Positions 1 to 7,518 of a stretch of 13,634 bases of DNA are shown in pieces (within the stretch, counting starts at the first letter, position 1; every line of letters begins with the position of its first letter). Origin of the DNA: Caryophanales bacterium UBA6768 (GTDB taxonomy: Bacteria > Bacillota > Bacilli > Bacillales_D > Amphibacillaceae); assembly GCA_002453315.1 (NCBI GenBank), contig DKGO01000069.1, forward strand, positions 14,488-28,121. The letters run 5' to 3'. The notes under the pieces were generated by a model, which worked only from the letters and a program-made list of their open reading frames with translations, was not told the origin of the DNA and made no database searches. Made by a program: the position numbers and the translations under genes.

Positions 1-442
1 CGATAGGGAAACGATAAAAATATCCTACACGATTTTCACTTCCAGGCATTTGATCAAATGATATTGTTTCCCCATTGATTCGCCTAGATTCCTCAGCAGA
101 AATACGTAATGTTTCAATACACCTAGTCACTTCGCCTCTTGACTCTGTAATGGTTTTACTACCCTCAGAGGCAATTGTTTGGGAAAATTTCTCATGATGT
201 TCCTGCACATAATCTGCTGCCTTGTTCAAAATAGCAAGCCGTTCATGTGTCGGCATATTTGCTGCTATTTTAGCCCCCTCTTTTGCCTGATCAATTGTAA
301 ACAACATATCTTCTTTCGTCGCCCTTGGCACTGTTGTTATGATTGAATCATCTTGAGGATCATATACCTTAATAACACTGTCTTTTGCAATCCACTTACC
401 ACCGATGAGCATTTTCATTCGTTCTAATTGTGTCGTCATCAT
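1..442 (-). CDS. Aldehyde dehydrogenase family protein, N-terminal part (cut by window edge)
   Basis: Only the first 147 codons are visible; the catalytic Cys/Glu region lies beyond base 1. The translation starts MMTTQLERMKMLIGGKW and continues with the usual N-terminal pattern of NAD(P)+-dependent aldehyde dehydrogenases: a GGKW strand, VYDPQDDSIITTVP, then a helix with ERLAILNKAADYV, SEGSKTITESRGEV and RCIETLRISAEESRRINGE, ending at YFYRFPI. This resembles the GapN/lactaldehyde/phosphonoacetaldehyde dehydrogenase branch more than the betaine-aldehyde branch, judged by eye. A GGAGGG site lies about 8 bases before the ATG, and the start is one base after the stop of the M20 hydrolase gene, so it is the third gene of the eutC-M20-ALDH operon. 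It probably oxidizes an aldehyde intermediate to the acid in that pathway. The substrate cannot be read from this fragment. Confidence 0.88.
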   Translation of the reverse strand, partial: MMTTQLERMKMLIGGKWIAKDSVIKVYDPQDDSIITTVPRATKEDMLFTIDQAKEGAKIAANMPTHERLAILNKAADYVQEHHEKFSQTIASEGSKTITESRGEVTRCIETLRISAEESRRINGETISFDQMPGSENRVGYFYRFPI

Positions 443-443
443 A

Positions 444-1676
444 TCACGCTCCCTCCAAATACGAACTTCTTTTTGTCGGTTCAGTATAATCCTTTTCCCG
501 TTGAAAGAACTGATTTACTGTTGCAACAAAAATGGCAGTACCAATCGGTAAACATCGTTCATCTATATCAAATATAGGAGTATGCAAATCTCTCTCAACA
601 TTATCCTCTGTTTGACAGCCTAAAAAAAACATTGCTCCTGGGATCTGTTCTGTCATATAACCAAAGTCTTCTCCACCTAAACCAAATGGTTCCCAATGTA
701 CATGGATATCAGGATATATTTCGTGAATTGCCTGATCAATTAAGACATTGATTTCCATATTGTTATTTAGTGCTGGTTCACCTTTTTCAATATATAAATC
801 ATAAGAACCCCCAAATGATTCAACTATTTTAAAGACATTTTCAACCTCTTTCCCTAACTGTTCCCGTGTTTCAGGCGAATAAGTCCTTAATGTCCCCTCA
901 ATATATACTTCAGAAGGGATAATATTACTCGCCGATCCAGCTTCAATTTTCCCAACACTAGCCGCAACAATTTCTAATGGAGAAACTCTTCTACTTACCA
1001 TCCCATAAAAATTTTGCAAAAAGTTACCAAGCATCCACATCGGATCTGTACTTAAATGAGGATAACCCCCATGCCCACCTGTTCCACGTATCGTTCCTTC
1101 AAATACATCAACATTTGCCATGCTAAAACCGTTATTCATTTGTACGGTACCGACAGGTTGCCATGGACAAACATGTAATGCAACAATAGCATCAATGTCA
1201 TCGAGAGCCCCTGCTTGGATCATTCGTGGCGCTCCAGAAAGCCCATTTTCATCTGTTGTTTCCTCGGCAGGTTGAAAAATAAATTTAACTGTTCCTTTTA
1301 ATTTACCTTCAATAAACTGTTGGTGCAATATGTGTACAGCACCTAGTGCCATCGCAATATGGGCATCATGTCCACAGGCATGCATGACCCCTTCATTTTG
1401 GGATACGAAGTCATGTGTGTTTTCCTCCAAAATAGGTAATGCATCCATATCTGCCCTAATCGCAATCGTTGGACCTTCACCAGATGTTAAAGTGGCAATA
1501 ATTCCATAACCACCGATATAAGAATCGACTGTAATATGTTCAAGTTTCTCTAATTCTTCGATAATAAAATTTGCTGTATTAAATTCTTCGAAACTTAACT
1601 CTGGGTTTTTGTGTAAATGTCGTCTCCAACTGACTAATTTATCAAATAAAGATTCAGCTCCTTGCACAATATCCAT
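444..1676 (-). CDS. M20D-family metallo-amidohydrolase / aminoacylase
   Basis: Cytoplasmic zinc-type hydrolase of about 410 residues, the normal length for M20D enzymes that cleave N-acyl amino acids and related amides. Visible motifs, counted from the ATG: WRRHLHKNPELSFEE near 17-31, RADMDALPI near 74-82, HACGHDAH near 99-106 (Cys101 and His103 as metal ligands), PAEET near 136-140 (catalytic Glu and ligand), ALHVCP with His168, the dimerization domain from GGHGGYPH on, and a C-terminal GGEDFGYM...LHTPIFDIDE with the last ligand His. The frame is open up to a GTG at 1685 that overlaps the eutC stop (GTGA). I prefer ATG 1676, which has a weak GAGTGA site 5 bases before it; either start implies translational coupling to eutC. 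It is followed one base later by the aldehyde dehydrogenase. An N-acetyl or ring-opening amidase role upstream of EutC is inference; the substrate is unknown. Confidence 0.9.
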   Translation of the reverse strand: MDIVQGAESLFDKLVSWRRHLHKNPELSFEEFNTANFIIEELEKLEHITVDSYIGGYGIIATLTSGEGPTIAIRADMDALPILEENTHDFVSQNEGVMHACGHDAHIAMALGAVHILHQQFIEGKLKGTVKFIFQPAEETTDENGLSGAPRMIQAGALDDIDAIVALHVCPWQPVGTVQMNNGFSMANVDVFEGTIRGTGGHGGYPHLSTDPMWMLGNFLQNFYGMVSRRVSPLEIVAASVGKIEAGSASNIIPSEVYIEGTLRTYSPETREQLGKEVENVFKIVESFGGSYDLYIEKGEPALNNNMEINVLIDQAIHEIYPDIHVHWEPFGLGGEDFGYMTEQIPGAMFFLGCQTEDNVERDLHTPIFDIDERCLPIGTAIFVATVNQFFQREKDYTEPTKRSSYLEGA

Positions 1677-1681
1677 ATAAA

Positions 1682-2647
1682 TCACTCACTTTTTTCTGTT
1701 AATTTTTTATATGCGTAAAGCGCAATTCTTGTGTCTTGTGCCCCTGTTCCCGTAAGGTCAACAACTGTAATTGCTTGATCATCTTGTCTTCCTGGTTTTC
1801 TTCCTGTCGTTAATTGCCCTAATTCGTTCATTTTGTCATTTTCGGAATACAAACCTTCTTCAATTGCCGCACGTAATTCTCCCAAAACCGCACATTGTTT
1901 TTGCACATCACAAACATACATGTCAGCAGTTTTTAAAATATTAGAGTCCAATTCCTGTTTATGTTCAGCATCGGAACCCATAGCGGTAATGTGCAGGCCA
2001 GCATGAAGCCAATCCGCTTTAATGATAGGTTCTGTGGCCGGAGTTGTTGTGATAACAATTTCACTATTCGTTACTACATCCTTTGGATCCTTTGCAATGG
2101 TTACTTCTACATTAAGTTCTTTTTCCACTTGTTCTTTAAATTCTAAGAGCCTTTTCTCAGTTAAACTATAAACGATGACATGCGAAAAAGACCTAACTTC
2201 TTTTAATGCTTCCAATTGATATTTCGCTTGAGCACCAGCTCCAAAAACGCCAATAGTTTTTACTTCTTTTCTCGCCAAATGATCAGCACCTACTGCTCCA
2301 GCAGCAGCTGTTCTTATATCAGTTAAATAACCGTTATCTAATAAAATCGCTTCAGGTTGACCGTTGATAGCATTGATTAACATCATTAAGCCACCTGTAC
2401 TAGGCAGCCCTAATTCATAATTGTTAAAAAAACCAGTTGATACTTTTAAAGCAAACATGTCATGCCCGGGAATATATGCCGTTTTTACGTCCATTTCGCC
2501 GTTATTTTCTGGTATATCCACACGCATGATTGGAGGCATTCTAACATCTTTTTCCGTGAGGTCTGAAAATGCCCCCGAAACTTCATCAATCATTTCTTTA
2601 TTAATAGTTACATGCTGACGAATTTCATCTTCTGAAAACAGTTTCAT
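1682..2647 (-). CDS. eutC: EutC-like ornithine cyclodeaminase/mu-crystallin family protein
   Basis: 321 residues, the usual length for the ornithine cyclodeaminase/mu-crystallin/alanine dehydrogenase family of NAD(P)-dependent imine reductases and cyclodeaminases. The block MPPIMRVDIPENNGEMDVKT followed by FALKVSTGFFNN, LGLPS and LLDNGYLTDIRTAAAGAVGA is the pattern I associate with ectoine-utilization protein EutC. The Rossmann loop GVFGAGAQAK is at about 133-142. Lys68, Arg112 and Asp226 (in MGSDAEHK) match the substrate and catalytic positions of ornithine cyclodeaminase. The same family includes iminosuccinate reductase BhcD, so reduction of an imino acid to aspartate is a realistic alternative function. 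The open frame reaches 2671, but that start would overlap the AAAGGGGAG site; ATG 2647 is 10 bases after it and fits the family N-terminus. It is first in the operon with the M20 hydrolase and aldehyde dehydrogenase. True ornithine cyclodeaminase is less likely. Confidence 0.87.
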   Translation of the reverse strand: MKLFSEDEIRQHVTINKEMIDEVSGAFSDLTEKDVRMPPIMRVDIPENNGEMDVKTAYIPGHDMFALKVSTGFFNNYELGLPSTGGLMMLINAINGQPEAILLDNGYLTDIRTAAAGAVGADHLARKEVKTIGVFGAGAQAKYQLEALKEVRSFSHVIVYSLTEKRLLEFKEQVEKELNVEVTIAKDPKDVVTNSEIVITTTPATEPIIKADWLHAGLHITAMGSDAEHKQELDSNILKTADMYVCDVQKQCAVLGELRAAIEEGLYSENDKMNELGQLTTGRKPGRQDDQAITVVDLTGTGAQDTRIALYAYKKLTEKSE

Positions 2648-2736
2648 AAAAAAGCATCTCCCCTTTATCATTCAGACATGATTAATCCCTTTAAGTTAAT
2701 TATATAGGTCTTAACTTCCTTTATACAATCGGTACT

Positions 2737-2780
2737 ATGTATGAAATTATCATGCTTTCTCTTGTCAATTTGTATGAACT
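2737..2780 (-). promoter_or_regulatory. Candidate promoter/operator region of the eutC operon
   Basis: Minus-strand TTGACA lies at 2768-2763 inside the 13-mer ACAAATTGACAAG (2773-2761), which recurs before aspA. No perfect -10 box follows at 17 bases; the best AT-rich hexamers are poorly spaced, so activator dependence is possible. Also present: GTATGAA twice in plus orientation (2739-2745 and 2771-2777, 32 bases apart) and a small dyad ATGA-N5-TCAT (2741-2753). These are possible PucR-type operator elements, by inference only. Confidence 0.4.
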
Positions 2781-2870
2781 ATTTGTTGGGTTAAATTTAC
2801 AACTATATGACGGTTTGTAAAATAGTTATTTGTAGCGTTATTTTCAGTCAAAAGTTTAATTAATATGAAA

Positions 2871-2901
2871 AAGAGTTATAGAAATCATTTCTATAACTTT
2901 T
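2871..2901 (-). terminator. Hairpin terminator after the pucR-type gene
   Basis: Long inverted repeat: a 14-base-pair arm containing GTTATAGAAA and TTTCTATAAC with a three-base loop (TCA) and one G-T wobble. On the minus strand it is followed by CTTTTTC. It sits about 65 bases after the regulator stop and before the eutC promoter region, separating the two units. The stem is AT-rich, so termination strength is uncertain; the symmetry would also allow action on the plus strand. Confidence 0.6.
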
Positions 2902-2964
2902 CCCTATGCTTCATTTTTAAACGACTTAATTAATGGCGAAGACACATGCTTAATGCCCCTACAT

Positions 2965-4635
2965 TTAACCTTTTTTATTATCCTTAACTAGAGCCCCTGT
3001 TTGCCATACCTTTATACTAATGCTTAATAAAAACACATCATCTGGATTGTCTAATGATAATTTAGTTAATCCCTCTATTTTTCTTAAACGATATAAAAGT
3101 GATTGACGGTGTAAATTCAAAATTCTTGCTGCCTGACTTACATTTCCATTTTGATTGTCATAGGCGATAAACGTATCAATTAAATCCATTTCCCGTTTTT
3201 CTTCATATTCTATTAATGGGGCAATGGTAGACAAAGTTATTTCACGTACTTCCTCATTGTTTGCTAGATTTAATAGTAACCGATTTAACTGAGTATCTTC
3301 AAAACTTACTCTTTTTCCTAACCCTTTTTGTTTTCTACCAAGATCTAACGCGGAACTGGCTTTTTTGTAGCTCTCATGAAATTCCATAATGCCGTCCCCA
3401 TGAATACCGATTCCCCAGGAAAAAATTGCCCCAGGCATTAGTGCATTAAATCTTTTCTCAATTAAATCGATAAAATGATGGATAGAGCTTTGGTCGTCTT
3501 CTTTTGATTCCAAATAAATAACAAGTTGATTTTCATCAAATGTAAAAGCCGCTCTTTTTTTAACAACATTTGCAGCATAATGTATTTCTTCTTCGATATA
3601 ATATATGATGTTTTTTACACCAAATTCTCTACTATCATAACGCACTTCCGCTAATGTATCGAAATTTTCTGAAAACCCCAATATACAAACATAAGGAATA
3701 TTTAAATTATAACCTAACAGTCTTGCCCGGGATTGAATGTTTTTTTCCATTACAGAATGTGGTGTCTTTGCTAATCCCCAAATAAACTCATTTCTTAGTC
3801 TAATTTCCGTCCTAACAATCGCATCTTCTCGTGAAATCCATAAAGACGTTGCAGCGGATAAATTTTCTAATATTTGCAAGGCACTATCAGTAAATAATTG
3901 TTTATCCTTCATATAAATAATAAAATAGCCTTGGGGCAAGTTACGACCACCTGATGTAATTTCCTTATGAATGATAAAGCCTTTCTCATATTCAATTTTT
4001 TGAATATGACGAAATGGTGATTCATCGATAGAAATCGATTGGTCACTAGAAAGGTTTTCCCATATTTGGATGAGCCTTTCTCCCTCTGGTTTGGACGCCT
4101 TTACTCTCCCCTTATTATCTGAATAAACAATTTGCCATTCAAATGCCTCCTCGACATGGGTAATAATATCGACTAAACTCTTCCCATTAATGACAAAGTT
4201 AATTAGCTTTTTTTGCATTTGTTGTGCTTGTTCAGATATTTTTTGTTGCCAACGGTTAATTTCTTTCATTGTTTCCCTTTGAATATCCGCAAATCTAATT
4301 TCCCAAGGCAATTCTATCACAATAAAGTCATTTTTCTCGGCAAAATTTATAATTTCATCAGAAATAGTGAAAATAAACCGTCCTAAGGCAATCCCAATTG
4401 CTGAAGCCCCGGATTGGTAGACATCCTTTACAAATTCAAAAAACTTGTCTGGGTCATCTTCACAACCCATACCTGTTGTTAAGATAAACTCATTTTCACG
4501 GACAAAGTTTTCCACGGGACCTTCAATGGCAGAAACCCATTCGACATTTCGTTTATCCAAAAATTCAATGCCTACTTTAACTTCGGCAGTATTTAAGATG
4601 GGTAGATTTACAATTTCTTGAACAGTTAACGACAA
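2965..4635 (-). CDS. PucR-family transcriptional regulator
   Basis: About 556 residues, with the layout of PucR/CdaR-type regulators. An N-terminal PucR sensory domain (about 6-130) starts LTVQEIVNLPIL and contains ILTTGMG and FIVIELPWEIRFADI. A middle region (about 140-430) carries the GGDEF-like CdaR domain. The C-terminal HTH_30 domain (about 490-545) has the hallmark NGNVSQAARILNLHRQSLLYR. The family controls purine, allantoin and amino-acid catabolism, often as a ligand-responsive activator. The frame extends upstream to 4659, but GGAGGG is placed 8-9 bases before TTG 4635, and starting there gives the standard N-terminus, so I choose a TTG start. The gene lies between the aspA-eutB pair and the eutC operon, all in one direction, with hairpins on both sides. 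This suggests it is the pathway-specific regulator of both; that and its effector are inferred. Confidence 0.9.
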   Translation of the reverse strand: MSLTVQEIVNLPILNTAEVKVGIEFLDKRNVEWVSAIEGPVENFVRENEFILTTGMGCEDDPDKFFEFVKDVYQSGASAIGIALGRFIFTISDEIINFAEKNDFIVIELPWEIRFADIQRETMKEINRWQQKISEQAQQMQKKLINFVINGKSLVDIITHVEEAFEWQIVYSDNKGRVKASKPEGERLIQIWENLSSDQSISIDESPFRHIQKIEYEKGFIIHKEITSGGRNLPQGYFIIYMKDKQLFTDSALQILENLSAATSLWISREDAIVRTEIRLRNEFIWGLAKTPHSVMEKNIQSRARLLGYNLNIPYVCILGFSENFDTLAEVRYDSREFGVKNIIYYIEEEIHYAANVVKKRAAFTFDENQLVIYLESKEDDQSSIHHFIDLIEKRFNALMPGAIFSWGIGIHGDGIMEFHESYKKASSALDLGRKQKGLGKRVSFEDTQLNRLLLNLANNEEVREITLSTIAPLIEYEEKREMDLIDTFIAYDNQNGNVSQAARILNLHRQSLLYRLRKIEGLTKLSLDNPDDVFLLSISIKVWQTGALVKDNKKG

Positions 4636-4810
4636 ATTGATCACCCTCCAATGGTACAAAATTTAAATGACAGGCTTTTGGACTAATAAAAAATCCTTAC
4701 TTATCATTATTTTATTAAATTTTCTGATTTTAAGCTACTTTAACGGTTATTAATTTATTTAACTAGCTATTTTGGATTTAACAGAGATATAAATAGGAGT
4801 TGTTAAATTA

Positions 4811-4930
4811 GGTATGTTTCTGGTTCGGGGTCGGTTGTTGATAGCAAGTCAACGATTGAACTCAGTATGAATCTACGGTGTGATCGGACTCTTTACATCA
4901 AGAGAGTTTTTGCCTCTGGGCTAAATCTGT
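4811..4930. other. GC-richer structured island, possible ncRNA or mobile-element remnant
   Basis: This stretch in the pucR-eutB gap is clearly richer in GC than the AT-rich bases around it (4660-4810 shows nothing recognizable). Read as plus-strand RNA it folds well: CGGTTGTTGA (4832-4841) pairs with TCAACGATTG (4849-4858) around a 7-base loop, flanked by GGTTC (4822-4826) pairing with GAATC (4869-4873). A second hairpin is CTCTT/AAGAG (4889-4893 and 4900-4904). A frame of about 50 codons is open on the plus strand but has no ribosome binding site and I do not recognize its product. It could be a small RNA, a structured leader, or the decayed flank of an insertion sequence (IS110-type elements carry structured non-coding ends). 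None of these is proven. Confidence 0.35.
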
Positions 4931-4970
4931 ATAAACGGTCTTTTATGATCCATGTATAATTTTACACTAA

Positions 4971-5006
4971 AAAGACTACTTTTCTTATAAATGAAAAATA
5001 GTCTTT
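4971..5006 (-). terminator. Hairpin terminator after eutB
   Basis: AAAGACTA (4971-4978) pairs with TAGTCTTT (4999-5006); after one mismatch the stem continues TTTTC/GAAAA, with an 8-base loop. On the minus strand the stem is followed by a short T run (TTTTAGTG). It lies 17 bases past the eutB stop, as expected for an intrinsic terminator of the aspA-eutB unit. Confidence 0.75.
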
Positions 5007-5023
5007 CGTATTAATTTATAAAA

Positions 5024-6010
5024 TTACATAAATTTCTGCTGTAAAATCTCAGCAATAACTGATGTGTCTACATTATTACCGGTAATTATGGTAGCTACAT
5101 TAGCCCCATTGACCTTTGCCTTACCACTTAACAATGCAGCAACCCCTGTTGCTGCTGCCCCTTCGACAATCAGACGATGTTGATCTGCCATATATGACAT
5201 TCCATCTCTAATGTCATCCTCAGATACGAGTACAAATTCATCAATTAAGTGTTTTACCATGGGAAAGGTATATTGGTTCTCTAAACCAATTCCTCCTAGT
5301 AAACTATCGGCCAATGTATCCTGTTCCTTCATTTCAATCGGCTTATTCGCTTTTAAACTTTCATACATAACTGCACTATTTTCCATCGTGACACCAATTA
5401 TTTTAATGTTTGGGTTATTCTGTTTTAAAACGTACGCTACACCGGAAAATAATCCACCACCAGATACTTGAATAATCGCTGTATCAATTTTAGGGACTTT
5501 ATTAAGTATTTCTAATCCGATAGTACTTTGACCAGCAATGACATGGGGGTCATCAAATGGCTTAATAACCGTTAATCCTTCTTTTCTTTCTAACTCATAC
5601 GAATATTCCCCTGCTTCATCTTGGCTAGTTCCTACCTTTACTATGTCAGCTCCTAGACGTTTTATTCGGTCTACTTTCGCCGGAGGTACCCGATTTGAGA
5701 TACAAATCGTTGCTTTTATCCCTAACCTTTTAGCTACATAAGCGACAGCAACCCCATGATTCCCAGTAGAAAATGTTGTTACACCACGGGACTTTTCCTT
5801 ATCTGTTAAGCTAATTATTTTATTTGCTGCACCTCTAATTTTAAAAGCACCAGTTGGATGCAAATTTTCCAATTTTAAATATACCGAGGTACCCAATTTG
5901 GCTTCTAAAGTTGGGCTTGAAATCAAAGGGGTTTTAGAAACGATTGGACGTATTCTATTTTGTGCTTGCCAAACATCCTGCATATGAATACTTTTAAACT
6001 GTTTATCCAA
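5024..6010 (-). CDS. eutB: EutB-like PLP-dependent dehydratase (threonine dehydratase fold)
   Basis: 328 residues: a catalytic fold-type II PLP domain only, without the C-terminal ACT domain of biosynthetic threonine dehydratase, so probably catabolic. The PLP lysine is Lys57 in PTGAFKIRGA, the phosphate/substrate loop TGNHG is at 82-86, and the glycine-rich loop SGGGLFSG at 183-190. PFDDPHVIAGQSTIGLE and TLADSLLGGIGLENQYTF match the signature I know from hydroxyectoine-utilization EutB. Beta-hydroxyaspartate dehydratase (BhcB) and serine racemase/dehydratase share this fold, so the reaction is probably beta-elimination of water from a hydroxy-amino acid. Start: TTG 6010 follows AAAGGTGG by 6 bases; an in-frame ATG at 5983 is the alternative. 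It lies 38 bases after aspA, in one transcript ending at the hairpin at 4971. Its EutC partner is in the next operon, beyond the PucR regulator. Confidence 0.87.
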   Translation of the reverse strand: MDKQFKSIHMQDVWQAQNRIRPIVSKTPLISSPTLEAKLGTSVYLKLENLHPTGAFKIRGAANKIISLTDKEKSRGVTTFSTGNHGVAVAYVAKRLGIKATICISNRVPPAKVDRIKRLGADIVKVGTSQDEAGEYSYELERKEGLTVIKPFDDPHVIAGQSTIGLEILNKVPKIDTAIIQVSGGGLFSGVAYVLKQNNPNIKIIGVTMENSAVMYESLKANKPIEMKEQDTLADSLLGGIGLENQYTFPMVKHLIDEFVLVSEDDIRDGMSYMADQHRLIVEGAAATGVAALLSGKAKVNGANVATIITGNNVDTSVIAEILQQKFM

Positions 6011-6048
6011 GTTATTCCACCTTTCAATTCAATGACATTTTAAATACC

Positions 6049-7470
6049 TTATTTAACTTTTGCAATACTTTCATTATTTCTCGGTCCTGTCATCCCTTTA
6101 GCATCTAATATTTTATCTAATACTTCTATGGATAAAATTTTATCTTGTAAAATGATATCCCTCACTGATTTCCCTGTTTTTAATGCTTCTTTAGCAACTT
6201 TCGTCGCTATTTTATAGCCTACATAAGGATTTAATGCTGTCACAATGCCAATACTCTTTTCTACATCTGCTTTTGATTTTTCAATGTTTGCTTCTATTCC
6301 AATGACACAATAATCATCAAAGGCTGTTAACACTTGATTCATTATTTGTAAAGATTGTAATAAATTAAATACTAACACTGGTTCCATCACATTTAATTCA
6401 AATTGCCCCGCTTCGGAAGCCATTGATATCGTCTGGTCATTTCCAGCAACTTGAAATGCAACCTGATTAACGACTTCACAAATAACAGGATTTACCTTCC
6501 CAGGCATAATCGATGACCCTGGTTGTCTAGCCGGTAATTGAATTTCCGCCAACCCTGCCCGTGGTCCTGAAGCCATTAAACGTAAATCATTGGCAATTTT
6601 CGACATGTTTAACATAGTAATCTTTAATACTGAAGAAATTTCTGTATACAAATCTGTATTTTGCGTTGCATCAACCAAATGCTCGGCATTTTTTAACGGT
6701 AAACCGGTTATAGTTTTTAAAAATTCAACAGAACGGCGAATGTATGTCGGATTAGCATTTAAACCGGTCCCAACAGCAGTCGCACCGAGATTAACATCAT
6801 ATAAGCCATCGTACACTCTTTGTAGTCGTTTAATATCACGTGAGAGCACTTGAGAATACGCTTGAAATTCCTGCCCTAATCGAATTGGAACTGCATCTTG
6901 TAAATGGGTTCTTCCCATCTTAATCACATCATCAAATTCCTTGCCCTTATGCAAAAAGGTTGCTTTTAACTTTTTCATCGTCACTTCGAGTTTTTCAACT
7001 AAAATAATCGTTGCAATATGGACTGCTGTGGGTACAGCATCATTCGTTGATTGGGCCATATTTACGTGAATATTAGGATGAATTTTCTCATAGTTACCTT
7101 TTTCTTCTCCTAATATTTCCAATGCACGATTTGCGATTACTTCGTTCGCATTCATGTTAATAGAGGTACCCGCCCCACCCTGAATAGGGTCAACGATAAA
7201 TTCGTCATGATGTTTTCCTAATATAATTTCTTCAGAAGCCGCTACAATCGCTTCACCTATTTCATTATTTAATGTTCCGACTTCCATATTTGCCAATGCT
7301 GCAGCTTTCTTCACTTGAGCTAGGCTAACGATAAGCTCACGATATAACTTATAACCTGTTATATTAAAGTTTTCTTGAGCCCTAACCGTCTGAATACCAT
7401 AATATGCGGATTTTGGTACATTTCTCTCACCTAATAAATCTTCTTCAATTCGATAATCTTTCACTACCAT
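6049..7470 (-). CDS. aspA: Aspartate ammonia-lyase (aspartase)
   Basis: Cytoplasmic enzyme of the aspartase/fumarase superfamily converting L-aspartate to fumarate and ammonia; the active site is shared between subunits of a tetramer. 473 residues, typical length. It follows Bacillus-type aspartase closely: RIEEDLLGERNVPKSAYYGI near 7-26, DPIQGGAGTSINMNANEVI near 94-112, STNDAVPT near 141-148, MGRTHLQDAVP near 185-195, and the flexible-loop signature GSSIMPGKVN at 318-327 with the catalytic serine. TGLNAN and SGPRAGL favour aspartase over fumarase. The frame extends to 7506, but ATG 7470 has a G-rich site (CTGGGGGG) about 10 bases upstream and gives the standard start MVVKDYRIEEDLL. Lying directly before eutB, it could drain aspartate made by the EutB/EutC pair into the TCA cycle. 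That link is inferred; aspartase is also a general housekeeping catabolic enzyme. Confidence 0.93.
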   Translation of the reverse strand: MVVKDYRIEEDLLGERNVPKSAYYGIQTVRAQENFNITGYKLYRELIVSLAQVKKAAALANMEVGTLNNEIGEAIVAASEEIILGKHHDEFIVDPIQGGAGTSINMNANEVIANRALEILGEEKGNYEKIHPNIHVNMAQSTNDAVPTAVHIATIILVEKLEVTMKKLKATFLHKGKEFDDVIKMGRTHLQDAVPIRLGQEFQAYSQVLSRDIKRLQRVYDGLYDVNLGATAVGTGLNANPTYIRRSVEFLKTITGLPLKNAEHLVDATQNTDLYTEISSVLKITMLNMSKIANDLRLMASGPRAGLAEIQLPARQPGSSIMPGKVNPVICEVVNQVAFQVAGNDQTISMASEAGQFELNVMEPVLVFNLLQSLQIMNQVLTAFDDYCVIGIEANIEKSKADVEKSIGIVTALNPYVGYKIATKVAKEALKTGKSVRDIILQDKILSIEVLDKILDAKGMTGPRNNESIAKVK

Positions 7471-7518
7471 CTGTGGATTCCCCCCAGCCTTTTTAAAACA
7501 CTTCATTTCCTATTTGAT

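Noticed and set aside
1961..2618. Plus-strand frames opposite the eutC gene
   Set aside because: They overlap a well-supported gene on the other strand and lack ribosome binding sites and recognizable products; the same applies to frames opposite eutB, aspA, pgcA, the antiporter and the aminopeptidase.
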